The notes: a model not told the origin generated them from the sequence alone. Counted from the stretch's first letter, positions 7,162-14,498 are shown. The stretch is 36,122 nt of DNA from Candidatus Omnitrophica bacterium CG11_big_fil_rev_8_21_14_0_20_63_9 (GCA_002796105.1 PCVX01000087.1:1-36122), one strand, 5' to 3'. Made by a program: numbers and translations.

Positions 7162-8438
7162 ATATCCTGATGATGTCCAACACCTACACGCCGCTGGCCG
7201 GCGGCTTAGAGCGATCCATCAAGAGCTTTGCGACGGCCTACCGCAAGCGCGGCCACCGGGTCCTCCTGGTTGCTCCAGCGTTTGATCGCATGCCTCGCCG
7301 GGAGCAGGGCGTGCTTCGTGTCGCGGCTATTCCGCGCATTGGGGGCAGTGCCTTTTCCGCCCGCTTGCCGATCCCGGGCTTGCTGGAGCATGTGTCGGAA
7401 GTATTTCAGCCGGACGTCGTCCACGCACATCATCCGTTTCTCATGGGCGACACCGCGTTGCGAATCGCTTCTCTGAGACAGGTTCCACTGGTCTTTACGC
7501 ACCATGTCTTATTCGAACAGTACACGCGGTGTCTGCTCCCTCTGCGCACAAACGTCGCTCAGCGGTTTGTAATCGATTTGGCTACCGGGTTCTCGAATCT
7601 GTGCGATCAGATCTTCGCCCCAAGCCAGAGCGTGGCCGAGTTGTTGCACAAAAGGGGGGTGACCGCGCCGGTTGACGTGGTGCCCACCGGTGTCGATCTG
7701 GCCCGCTTCAGGGGAGGAAACCGCGCACAACTGCGCAAGGCGGCCAACCTTCCGGCCGATGCCTTCGTCGTGGGGCACTTGGGCCGGCTGGCCCTGGAGA
7801 AGAATCTGCGCTTTCTGGCCACGGCAGTGGCTTCGTTTCTCCGCGAGGAACCGCGCGGGTGGTTTATCATCGGCGGTCAAGGGCCGGGCGAAGCGATGAT
7901 TCGCCAGGTCTGCCGGGATGCTGGGGTGGATGGCCGATTGCGTGTGTTGGGAGAGCTCAAGGGCCACTGGCTCGCGGATGCCTATCATCTGATGGATGTT
8001 TTCGTGTTCGCCTCGCAGAGCGAAACCCAAGGCTTAGTCCTCGTTGAGGCGATGTCGGCCGGCGTGCCCGTGGTGGCCGTGGACGCGCCTGGGGTGCGCG
8101 ATGTCGTCATCGACGGGCACAACGGACGGCTGTTGCCAACAGAGAACAGCCGCCAGTTTGCCGCAGCACTGCACGGGATAAGCGCTCTGACGGTCGGGCA
8201 GCGGGACGCGATGCTCCGGAACGTCTATGCCACCGCAAAACAACTGTCGATGACGCTCTGCGCGGAGCGGGCCCTCAAGTTCTACTCGGTGCTAATTGCC
8301 AGATCCCACAAGAGGCGTATCAAAGATGTGCGGTACTGGGCTCGGGTCAAGCGCAGTTTGCACACCGAGATGCTGATTCTGAAGAAGACCGTTCATGCCA
8401 CACAGGTCCTGATCGAGGAGGCGTGCGCGCATGCGTAA
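7158..8438 (+). CDS. GT4-family glycosyltransferase
   Basis: A 426-residue GT-B fold glycosyltransferase of family 4 (retaining, nucleotide-sugar donor). The N-domain has the Gly-rich acceptor loop (N-T-Y-T-P-L-A-G-G-L-E-R-S, residues 8-20) and V-V-H-A-H-H-P-F at 87-94. The C-domain has G-H-L-G-R-L-A-L-E-K-N at 206-216 and the E-x7-E donor motif, E289 to E297, followed by E-A-M-S-A-G-V-P-V-V. The early H-H-P-F...F-T-H-H region resembles diacylglycerol glucosyltransferases, so a lipid or glycerol-type acceptor is possible; that is inference. GGTGGGGGG lies just before ATG 7158, and the start overlaps the upstream stop by 4 nt. A basic C-terminal helix may bind membrane. Confidence 0.88.
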   Translation: MNILMMSNTYTPLAGGLERSIKSFATAYRKRGHRVLLVAPAFDRMPRREQGVLRVAAIPRIGGSAFSARLPIPGLLEHVSEVFQPDVVHAHHPFLMGDTALRIASLRQVPLVFTHHVLFEQYTRCLLPLRTNVAQRFVIDLATGFSNLCDQIFAPSQSVAELLHKRGVTAPVDVVPTGVDLARFRGGNRAQLRKAANLPADAFVVGHLGRLALEKNLRFLATAVASFLREEPRGWFIIGGQGPGEAMIRQVCRDAGVDGRLRVLGELKGHWLADAYHLMDVFVFASQSETQGLVLVEAMSAGVPVVAVDAPGVRDVVIDGHNGRLLPTENSRQFAAALHGISALTVGQRDAMLRNVYATAKQLSMTLCAERALKFYSVLIARSHKRRIKDVRYWARVKRSLHTEMLILKKTVHATQVLIEEACAHA

Positions 8439-8475
8439 GGGCCGCAACGGGTTTCTCAGATAGTGCTGAGGTTGC

Positions 8476-8610
8476 ATGGTGGCATTTCTGGTAAATTGTG
8501 AAGTAATTGTCTATCATGAGGACAAAATAAGGCTGCTCACCGGCCTCCTCCAGCTCGGGGTCCCAGACGAAAGAGGCTTGCTGGAGGTTGAGTCTGGTCA
8601 GGGACTCTAA
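8476..8610 (+). CDS. Possible 44-residue protein
   Basis: The 198-nt gap after the glycosyltransferase holds an ORF starting M-V-A-F-L-V-N-C-E-V-I-V-Y-H-E-D and ending L-L-E-V-E-S-G-Q-G-L. Its mix of hydrophobic and charged residues looks protein-like rather than random. TGAGG lies 5 nt before the ATG. The stop codon runs into a T-run (TAATTTTTT), and GAGTC/GACTC can pair just before it, giving a weak terminator overlapping the 3' end. I do not recognise it. It could equally be a remnant of a longer gene. Apart from this I see nothing definite in the gap. Confidence 0.35.
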   Translation: MVAFLVNCEVIVYHEDKIRLLTGLLQLGVPDERGLLEVESGQGL

Positions 8611-8636
8611 TTTTTTGCCACCATCTTTCAGCTTCC

Positions 8637-9179
8637 ATGCATCGACTTCTTGCGATAAACCAACCTAAAGATATCCCCGCCGCCTATCGCCGCAATGCCA
8701 TCGGACGGCTGCTGGAGTATCACAACCTCGGCAGACCGTTCGAAACGTACTCCCAGGCCCAGCTCCTCATCGGCATGTGCATGGATAACCGCAAGCATCT
8801 GCGCATCCCGGATAACTTCGCCTTCATCCTTCGTGCGGGAGGCGCCAATTTACGCTACAGCGAGTTCAAAGTTTCCTATGCCATCGCCGTGGGCGACGTG
8901 TCGTCCATCGCGCTCATCGGACACACCAATTGCGGGATGGTCAATCTGGAGTCCAGGAAGAGCCTGTTTATTCAAGGCCTGATCAAACGGGGCGGCTGGA
9001 AGAAAAAGGACGCCAAAGAGCACTTTGCCAAGTTCTCGATGATGTTTGAGATCGGCAGCGAGACCGACTTCATCTTGAGCGAAGTGAAGCGCTTGCGCCG
9101 GCGCTACCCGAAAGTCACCCTCGCGCCGATGCTCTACAAGGTCGAGGATAATCGGCTGTATTTGTTAAAGGAAAAATAG
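8637..9179 (+). CDS. Beta-carbonic-anhydrase-like protein
   Basis: A 180-residue soluble protein with the beta-class carbonic anhydrase signature: C48-x-D50-x-R52 followed by the Rossmann-like core (I-L-R-A-G-G-A-N-L-R) and H96-x2-C99 in G-H-T-N-C-G-M. These are the zinc ligands (Cys, His, Cys) and the Asp/Arg dyad of the family, which interconverts CO2 and bicarbonate. The C-terminal half (R-G-G-W-K-K-K-D-A-K-E-H-F) differs from classical enzymes, so a divergent subfamily is likely. No ribosome-binding site is seen before ATG 8637. The stop codon overlaps one of the two inverted 18-mers. Confidence 0.82.
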   Translation: MHRLLAINQPKDIPAAYRRNAIGRLLEYHNLGRPFETYSQAQLLIGMCMDNRKHLRIPDNFAFILRAGGANLRYSEFKVSYAIAVGDVSSIALIGHTNCGMVNLESRKSLFIQGLIKRGGWKKKDAKEHFAKFSMMFEIGSETDFILSEVKRLRRRYPKVTLAPMLYKVEDNRLYLLKEK

Positions 9180-9195
9180 AACCGTCCCCAATTTT
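9178..9195 (-). repeat. 18-mer repeat, copy 1
   Basis: Read on the - strand this is AAAATTGGGGACGGTTCT. It matches the + strand copy at 13238-13255 at 17 of 18 positions. Its end overlaps the TAG stop of the carbonic-anhydrase-like gene. The two copies are inverted around a four-gene block. Confidence 0.6.
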
Positions 9196-9210
9196 TCTGC
9201 ATAGCCTCTA

Positions 9211-10824
9211 ATGTTGACCAACTTCAAGCGGCTTCGGCAGGTCCCGCGCGTGGTAGGCGAATGGTTCAGCCAGAGCGAATGGATGGTGCGGCTGCTGAAC
9301 CTCTCGCGGGCCGAGGAGCCGCGCACCGAACGCGGCCTTGTGCTTATCCAAATCGACGGGCTGGGATTTGCCGAGTTCCGCCGCGGGTTGCAAAAGGGTG
9401 ACTTGCCGTTCTTAAAGTGGCTAGGCTACAAGCAGCAAGGCTATGTCAGCGCCCCGCACTATTCCGGCCTGCCTTCGAATACCCCGGGCGTCCAAGGCGA
9501 GCTGTTCTACGGCGTCAAAACGTGCGTGCCGGCTTTCAGCTTTGTGGACCGCGCCACCCACCGCGTCTGCCATATGTTTGAGCCGGCCGCTGCCGCAGCC
9601 GTCGAGGCGCGCCTCGAGAAAGCCGGCGAGCCGCTGCTTGCTGCCGGCAGCTCCTATGGCAACATCTTTTCCGGCGGGGCCAAAGCTGCGCATTTCTGCT
9701 CGACGTCGATGGGCTGGACCGGTTTTCTGAAGGCGCTTAATCCCGTATCGTTATCGCTGGCCATCGTGCTGAACCTGCACATTGTCATTCGTGCGGCACT
9801 CCTGGCCGTCCTGGAGCTCGTGCTGGCGGTGGTGGACTGCGCGCGCGGGATGCTGACCAGCCAGCGCCTGCTGAAGGAGCTGGGTTTTATTCCGCTGCGT
9901 GTGGCTATCTGCATCGTGCTGCGCGAGGTCGTGACGGTGGCTGTGAAGGTGGATATCGCGCGCGGGCTGCGCATCATCCACGTGAACCTGGCAGGCTACG
10001 ATGAGCAGGCCCACCATCGCGGGCCCCACTCGGGGCTGGCCCGGTGGTCACTGAAGGGAATCGACGGCACCATCCGCCGGATCTGGAAGGCGGCCCGCCG
10101 TGCCAGCCGGCGCGAGTACGAGGTGTGGATCTATTCCGACCATGGCCAGGAAAACACGCTGCCGTATGCGAAAGAGCATGGCCGCTCGATCCAGGCCGCG
10201 GTGACCGCGGTATTCGAGGGCCAGCTCAAAGAGCGGGGTTGGGGCATCGAGCATCCCCAGGGCGCGTCGCACTGGCGGGCGAACCTGCTGTGGACGTCGA
10301 AATTGGCGACGCCGGGACCCGAAACGGGAGAAAGTGTCGCGCCGCGCGTCATTGTGGCTGCCATGGGACCGATCGGGCACATCTACGCGCCTGAAGAGGT
10401 CTCTGCCGAGGCTCAGCATCAGCTCGCCGAAGCACTAGTGCGCGAGGCCAAGATCCCCCTCGTGATGGCTGCGGCAGCCCCCGGCCGGGCGCGTGCCTGG
10501 ACCGTGGAGGGGACTTTTGAGCTTCCCAACGAGGCGCACAAAGTGATGGGCGAGGATCATCCGTATTTGACTGAGGTTGCCGATGACCTGGTGAGCCTAT
10601 GCCACCATCCGGATGCCGGGACGTTTGTCATTTTCGCCTGGCGCGCGCGCACGCCGGGTACTTTTCCGATGGAATTCGGCTCGCATGCCGGACCAGGGCC
10701 TGAGGAGACAAACGGGTTTGCGCATTTGCCGGCGGACGCCGTCACCTTACCGAAGGATCGCGCATACGTGCGCAACGATGATTTGCGCAAAGCGGCCCGC
10801 CGCATCCTGGTGCACGCGTCATGA
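9211..10824 (+). CDS. Alkaline-phosphatase-superfamily membrane phosphodiesterase
   Basis: A 537-residue protein of the alkaline phosphatase/nucleotide pyrophosphatase-phosphodiesterase superfamily. Metal-site and nucleophile motifs appear in order: L-I-Q-I-D49-G-L-G, P-S-N-T91-P-G-V-Q (likely Thr nucleophile), N-L-A-G-Y-D264-E-Q-A-H268, Y-S-D310-H311-G-Q-E and, near residue 490, G-S-H-A-G-P. A hydrophobic insert of about residues 178-210, with another hydrophobic segment near 225-247, interrupts the fold and probably anchors it to the membrane. Substrate is unknown; related proteins act on nucleotides, phospholipids or phosphonates. The stop overlaps the next start (ATGA), so it should be co-translated with the CPXCG protein. 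Confidence 0.82.
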   Translation: MLTNFKRLRQVPRVVGEWFSQSEWMVRLLNLSRAEEPRTERGLVLIQIDGLGFAEFRRGLQKGDLPFLKWLGYKQQGYVSAPHYSGLPSNTPGVQGELFYGVKTCVPAFSFVDRATHRVCHMFEPAAAAAVEARLEKAGEPLLAAGSSYGNIFSGGAKAAHFCSTSMGWTGFLKALNPVSLSLAIVLNLHIVIRAALLAVLELVLAVVDCARGMLTSQRLLKELGFIPLRVAICIVLREVVTVAVKVDIARGLRIIHVNLAGYDEQAHHRGPHSGLARWSLKGIDGTIRRIWKAARRASRREYEVWIYSDHGQENTLPYAKEHGRSIQAAVTAVFEGQLKERGWGIEHPQGASHWRANLLWTSKLATPGPETGESVAPRVIVAAMGPIGHIYAPEEVSAEAQHQLAEALVREAKIPLVMAAAAPGRARAWTVEGTFELPNEAHKVMGEDHPYLTEVADDLVSLCHHPDAGTFVIFAWRARTPGTFPMEFGSHAGPGPEETNGFAHLPADAVTLPKDRAYVRNDDLRKAARRILVHAS

Positions 10825-11000
10825 CGACGACCGTTGACTGCCCATACTGCGGGGAGTCGCTTGAGATCACCGTGGACACATCAGTGCGCCAGCAGGACTA
10901 TATCGAAGATTGCCAGGTGTGCTGCAAGCCGATTCAGTTCCGGATTCACGTGGACGCAGACGGCCAAGCGCGCATTGACGTGCGTAGCGAGGATGAATAA
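10821..11000 (+). CDS. CPXCG-motif cysteine-rich small protein
   Basis: A 59-residue zinc-binding protein. It starts T-T-T-V-D-C-P-Y-C-G-E and carries a second pair in E-D-C-Q-V-C-C-K-P-I, the Cys4 layout of the CPXCG-containing Cys-rich family (PF14255 type). The remainder is a short beta-rich segment with many acidic residues. Function is unknown. It overlaps the upstream gene by 4 nt (ATGA) and the downstream gene by one nt (TAATG), so three proteins are probably made from one message by coupled translation. Confidence 0.88.
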   Translation: MTTTVDCPYCGESLEITVDTSVRQQDYIEDCQVCCKPIQFRIHVDADGQARIDVRSEDE

Positions 11001-12502
11001 TGACTGAAATGCTATCCAAAACCTTTGCTGAGCGGGTGGCGGCCAGTATCGAGCTGCTGGAAGCGATCAAGGCCGACCGCGGGTTGCTGGCGCAGCTGCC
11101 AGAGGAGACGGTAATTCGATTCCTCACCGCCGCCGGGCAAATCGCGAGACCGGATCGGGTAGGGCAAGAGCAACTGTGGAAAGCGCGGCAGCTGAGAAAA
11201 CAAGTAAAGCGCCGCGCGCAGTTCGAGGCCCTTCAGCGCCAGCTCGACAAGACAGGGATCCGCCGGCAACGGCAACAGCAAGTCTTCCCGACACCATCCC
11301 CCACAGCGGCAATTCCAGCCCCCACACCACCCATCGAACTCAGCGAGCCGGTGGACTGCTACATCTGCAAATACCCCTACCGCCAGGCGCATTCTTTCTA
11401 TGACTGGCTCTGCCCATCCTGCGCGGAGTTCAATTGGCAAAAGCGGCATCAAACCGCGGACCTGTCCGGCCGCGTCGCCCTCATCACTGGGGCGCGTGTG
11501 AAGATCGGCTACCAGGCGGCCATTAAGCTGCTGCGGGCCGGAGCGCGGGTCATTGCGCTCACACGGTTTCCCAAAGATGCCGTGGCGCGCTATGCCAAGG
11601 AGCCGGATTTTGGCGTCTGGGGAGATCGCCTTGAGGTGTATGGGCTTGATTTGCGCCATACCCCGAGTGTCGAGGTCTTTGCCGCGCATGTGAAGACGGT
11701 CTATGACCGCCTGGACTTCCTCTTCAATAACGCCTGTCAAACAGTGCGCCGCCCGCCGGATTTCTATCAGCATCTCATGGATGGGGAAACCCAGTCGCTG
11801 GAAGCACTGCCAAGCGTTGCGCGTCGAGTGCTGGCCAACCATGAGATCCTGCGCAGCCAGAGCCGGGTCCTGGCACCTGAGGCGCGGACCCGAGGGTTGC
11901 AACATTCGGCGGCGCTCTCTCAGCTGCCTTTGCTCGAGGGGGAAGGCGAGCGGGGCAATCAACTGTTTCCCGCCGGCCAACTCGATGCGGATTTGCAGCA
12001 GATCGATTTGCGCAAGCATAACAGCTGGCGGTTGCCCCTAGCTGAAGTATCGGCTATTGAGCTGCTCGAGGTGCATCTGGTGAATGCGGTTGCGCCGTTC
12101 ATCCTGAACGCGCGGCTAAAACCGCTGATGCTGCGGTATCCTTCCAAGGATAAGCACATCGTCAATGTCTCGGCCATGGAAGGGCAGTTTTATCGCACTC
12201 GCAAGACGGATAAGCACCCCCATACGAACATGGCCAAGGCGGCGCTAAATATGATGACGCGCACCTCAGCGGCGGATTATATCAACGATGGGATTCACAT
12301 GAACAGCGTGGATACCGGATGGATCACGGATGAAGACCCGGCTGAGCTAGCGGAGCGCAAACGGGTGACGCAGGGGTTTCACCCGCCGCTGGACCATGTG
12401 GACGCTGCGGCCCGGATATGCGACCCGATCTTTTCCGGATTTCTTACCGGGCAGCATGTGTGGGGGCAATTCTTGAAAGACTACCAGCCCGCACGGTGGT
12501 AG
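11000..12502 (+). CDS. Zinc-ribbon plus SDR-like oxidoreductase fusion
   Basis: A 500-residue protein in three parts: a helical basic N-terminus (1-95), a zinc ribbon with C120-x2-C123 and C138-x2-C141, and a Rossmann SDR domain from about residue 155. The SDR part has a nucleotide loop T-G-A-R-V-K-I-G (163-170), N-N-A (243-245) and the active-site Ser in V-N-V-S391-A. The usual Y-x3-K reads T409-N-M-A-K413, so the catalytic Tyr is replaced by Thr. I recall relatives with a similar P-H-T-N-M-A-K motif, which would make this a subfamily trait; activity may be altered or absent. Translation is coupled to the CPXCG gene (TAATG). Confidence 0.8.
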   Translation: MTEMLSKTFAERVAASIELLEAIKADRGLLAQLPEETVIRFLTAAGQIARPDRVGQEQLWKARQLRKQVKRRAQFEALQRQLDKTGIRRQRQQQVFPTPSPTAAIPAPTPPIELSEPVDCYICKYPYRQAHSFYDWLCPSCAEFNWQKRHQTADLSGRVALITGARVKIGYQAAIKLLRAGARVIALTRFPKDAVARYAKEPDFGVWGDRLEVYGLDLRHTPSVEVFAAHVKTVYDRLDFLFNNACQTVRRPPDFYQHLMDGETQSLEALPSVARRVLANHEILRSQSRVLAPEARTRGLQHSAALSQLPLLEGEGERGNQLFPAGQLDADLQQIDLRKHNSWRLPLAEVSAIELLEVHLVNAVAPFILNARLKPLMLRYPSKDKHIVNVSAMEGQFYRTRKTDKHPHTNMAKAALNMMTRTSAADYINDGIHMNSVDTGWITDEDPAELAERKRVTQGFHPPLDHVDAAARICDPIFSGFLTGQHVWGQFLKDYQPARW

Positions 12503-12524
12503 GATTTCATGTACGGAGGGGGAT

Positions 12525-13244
12525 ATGTATCGACTCTCGTTAGCTTGCTCAACGCTGTGTGTTGCCCTCGTGGTCTTACTTCTAGGGCGGGTGGAGGCAG
12601 CGAGCGACTGGCCCAGTCACAATATTCTCGACTACCCGGATCGCATGACCCAGGAGGGCATCACAACAGCTGGGAAGATCCTCACCTCTGGGGAGGTTGA
12701 GAAGCTCTTTGGCGCTCCTTTGAAAGGGAGCGTTGCCAAGATGGCCTGGATTGTCGTCCAGAGCGATGGCGACGACTCGTTCAGAATTGCGGAGGTGGAA
12801 GGGAAGACTTCGATTTGGAATGTTGCTGTCGCGCTTTCTCGAGGTCAACCAAGGAAGGCGGGTGGAGGCTTGTGGAGCGTGCTTGCCATTCCACGCAAGG
12901 TTATCGGGGCGCCATTTATCGGCATCGGTGGGATCGCATGGTTATTCGCCGGAGGTCCGTCGGACAGCTCAGCTCCATCATTCGGCAAGGGCATCGCATT
13001 GGTCTTGAGCCCATTCGCGATATTAGGAGACTGGATCTACCCCGATGATGCTTCAAGGTTAGCCAGCGCGGCGCTAGACAAGCAATTGACAGGGTTCGCG
13101 ATTGACCATTCCGCTGACAAGGAGTATCCGGCCCATTCCAGCACCCACGGGATGGCGTATCTGGCACCAACAACCGAGCAGGTTGTCTTGCAGATCGTCA
13201 CTGGATCAGGGAAGCGCCTGACATTTAGAGTCATGCCAAAATAG
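12525..13244 (+). CDS. Secreted protein of unknown function
   Basis: A 239-residue protein with a signal peptide (hydrophobic core L-C-V-A-L-V-V-L-L-L-G, cleavage near V-E-A-A at about residue 26). The mature part has a middle hydrophobic region (V-I-G-A-P-F-I-G-I-G-G-I-A-W-L-F-A-G-G, then I-A-L-V-L-S-P-F-A-I-L-G-D-W) that could be membrane-embedded. Its C-terminal part looks beta-rich. The ribosome-binding site GGAGGGGG is placed 3 nt before ATG 12525. Not recognised. The stop codon falls inside copy 2 of the inverted 18-mer. Confidence 0.65.
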   Translation: MYRLSLACSTLCVALVVLLLGRVEAASDWPSHNILDYPDRMTQEGITTAGKILTSGEVEKLFGAPLKGSVAKMAWIVVQSDGDDSFRIAEVEGKTSIWNVAVALSRGQPRKAGGGLWSVLAIPRKVIGAPFIGIGGIAWLFAGGPSDSSAPSFGKGIALVLSPFAILGDWIYPDDASRLASAALDKQLTGFAIDHSADKEYPAHSSTHGMAYLAPTTEQVVLQIVTGSGKRLTFRVMPK

Positions 13245-13255
13245 GGGACGGTTCT
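13238..13255 (+). repeat. 18-mer repeat, copy 2
   Basis: AAAATAGGGGACGGTTCT, inverted relative to the copy at 9178-9195 and differing from it at one position. It spans the last Lys codon and the TAG stop of the secreted-protein gene. Confidence 0.6.
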
Positions 13256-13280
13256 GAGAAGGTTGCGGCGGGTCGGGCTA

Positions 13281-13646
13281 CTAGAAGTTGAGAGTGGAAT
13301 TGAAGGCGTTCATGGAGTCCCCGACGGCCTGCAGCATGCGCATCGTGAGTTGAATCAGTAGGACGGTGTAAACGACCGCAACGAGCGTGAGGGCGATTTG
13401 GATCCCTCGAGACAGCCGGGGGTTCTTCCAGACCAGGGGCAGTGCGAAGGGGCCTAAGACGAAGAACAGCATGAAGAGGACGACCCACACGTTGTGGTAC
13501 CATTTTGGGTTCTGTGAGGCAGGGATGGCGTGCGTCCGGTTCAGTGGGGCTCCGCACTGGCCGCAGTAGTTCGCGCCTGGTGCAGCAACCGCCTCGCACA
13601 TGAAGCAGATTCTCGATGTGACCGGTTCATCCATGATGCCTTCCAT
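13281..13646 (-). CDS. Zinc-ribbon membrane protein
   Basis: A 121-residue protein on the - strand. It begins with a double-CxxC zinc ribbon (C-F-M-C, then C-G-Q-C-G-A-P-L), then has two hydrophobic helices (V-W-V-V-L-F-M-L-F-F-V-L-G-P-F-A-L-P-L-V and I-A-L-T-L-V-A-V-V-Y-T-V-L-L-I) and a short amphipathic tail. It resembles the many bacterial zinc-ribbon domain membrane proteins of unknown role. ATG 13646 is the longer start; ATG 13634 has GGAAGG before it and may be the real one. The frame stays open far upstream of this, but that extension is antisense to DUF2203 and I reject it. It diverges from DUF2203 with only 30 nt between starts. Confidence 0.72.
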   Translation of the reverse strand: MEGIMDEPVTSRICFMCEAVAAPGANYCGQCGAPLNRTHAIPASQNPKWYHNVWVVLFMLFFVLGPFALPLVWKNPRLSRGIQIALTLVAVVYTVLLIQLTMRMLQAVGDSMNAFNSTLNF

Positions 13647-13676
13647 TGTACGCCATGAATCAGCTATCTCGATACA

Positions 13677-14057
13677 ATGACTGACTCTAACCCGGAAGTT
13701 CTCACGCTTGAGGAAGTCAACGAGGCGCTGCCGCAGGTGATTCCGATCCTGGAGCGGCTGCAGAAACTGCAGCGGGCGATTATCGAGGGAGAGGAAGGCA
13801 ACGGCCACACCCGGGTTGCCGTGACGGCGCGGCAGGATCAGCTCGTGGCCGAAGCCCAGGAGACTTTCAATCAGCTCACGAGTTTCGGCGCCATGCTCAA
13901 GGATATGGACAGCGGCCTGGTGGATTTTTACGGGGAGCGTGACGGCCAGCTCATCTTGCTGTGCTGGCGGCTTGGGGAAGAGCCGCGCATCCGGTTTTGG
14001 CACGCGCTCGAGGGCGGGTTTACCGGCCGCCGGCCGGTAGATGAACTGATCCGATAG
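13677..14057 (+). CDS. DUF2203 family protein
   Basis: A 126-residue cytoplasmic protein of the DUF2203 family. It shows the expected layout: L-T-L-E-E-V-N-E-A-L-P near the start, two long helices, then G-L-V-D-F-Y-G-E-R-D-G, L-L-C-W-R-L-G-E-E-P-R-I-x-F-W-H and the ending G-G-F-T-G-R-R-P-V-D-E-L-I-R. Function is unknown. No clear ribosome-binding site precedes ATG 13677. A 14-codon remnant of a second, diverged copy of this ending lies at 19068-19112. Confidence 0.88.
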   Translation: MTDSNPEVLTLEEVNEALPQVIPILERLQKLQRAIIEGEEGNGHTRVAVTARQDQLVAEAQETFNQLTSFGAMLKDMDSGLVDFYGERDGQLILLCWRLGEEPRIRFWHALEGGFTGRRPVDELIR

Positions 14058-14102
14058 CGAAGAAAATTCCGGTGACGCCGTGCCGCCGCCAGTTTGTTTC
14101 GC

Positions 14103-14131
14103 TTGATCCGGCGCATCGTCTCCGATAGAAT
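14103..14131 (+). promoter_or_regulatory. Sigma70-type promoter after DUF2203
   Basis: TTGATC (14103-14108) and TAGAAT (14126-14131) are separated by exactly 17 nt (4/6 and 5/6 consensus). The predicted start point is near 14138, about 20 nt before the first of two hairpins. Confidence 0.45.
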
Positions 14132-14159
14132 TAGGATCACAACTCGTTTTGCCAAAGGG

Positions 14160-14180
14160 TTCGGGCGCCTGCCGCCCGAA
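14160..14180 (+). promoter_or_regulatory. Leader hairpin 1
   Basis: TTCGGGCG (14160-14167) pairs with CGCCCGAA (14173-14180); five T residues follow at 14186-14190. The segment GCCCGA (14174-14179) could instead pair with TCGGGC at 14197-14202, which would break hairpin 2. Confidence 0.5.
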
Positions 14181-14197
14181 GGGTCTTTTTGGTGGTC

Positions 14198-14239
14198 GGG
14201 CCGCCATCTCGCATCAGCTGGATGGCGGTCCGTTTTTTT
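14198..14239 (+). terminator. Leader hairpin 2, intrinsic terminator
   Basis: GGGCCGCCATC (14198-14208) pairs with GATGGCGGTCC (14221-14231) with one G-T wobble, and seven T residues follow at 14233-14239. This is a textbook Rho-independent terminator placed 25 nt before the zinc-ribbon gene. It either ends the DUF2203 transcript or acts as an attenuator. Confidence 0.7.
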
Positions 14240-14264
14240 GTGGCCGGCGAAGGAGTGGCACGGC

Positions 14265-14444
14265 GTGATCCTCGAGGACGGTTCTGACGAAAGCGAGCTG
14301 CCGCTGGAAGAGCCGGAGTCCTGGCGGCCGCCGGTGGCCTGTCCCCAGTGCCGGCAAACCGACACGCGGTTTGTCTCGATGCGGTATGAGGTCTTGGTGT
14401 ACGAATGCGCGTTGTGCGAGATCCAATTCGAGGTAGAGCCCTAG
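14265..14444 (+). CDS. Small zinc-ribbon protein
   Basis: A 59-residue protein with an acidic N-terminal half (E-D-G-S-D-E-S-E-L-P-L-E-E-P-E) and a zinc ribbon, C-P-Q-C, then C-A-L-C, spaced by a beta hairpin (F-V-S-M-R-Y-E-V-L-V-Y-E). I place the start at GTG 14265, nine nt after AAGGAG. The frame is open back to 14094, but that part contains the two terminator hairpins and reads as non-coding. It may be transcribed with hflK and hflC, which begin 54 nt downstream. Role unknown; transcription regulation or protein interaction would fit the ribbon. Confidence 0.6.
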   Translation: MILEDGSDESELPLEEPESWRPPVACPQCRQTDTRFVSMRYEVLVYECALCEIQFEVEP

Positions 14445-14498
14445 GGGATGAGGAGATTGTGCGTTCCATGGTGAAGCGGTCTTACGTGGAGGTGCGGG

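Noticed and set aside
11012-12019. A 335-codon open frame on the - strand
   Set aside because: It is antisense to the zinc-ribbon/SDR gene, which has clear motifs.
13644-13679. CATTGTA/TACAATG inverted repeat between divergent genes as an operator
   Set aside because: Each arm contains a start codon, so the symmetry may come from the two ATG codons; only four further bases per arm match.
13647-14207. Upstream extension of the - strand zinc-ribbon gene
   Set aside because: The extra codons are antisense to DUF2203 and show no family-like pattern.
14094-14264. Upstream extension of the small zinc-ribbon gene
   Set aside because: It contains two hairpins with T-runs and no protein-like sequence; GTG 14265 has a ribosome-binding site.
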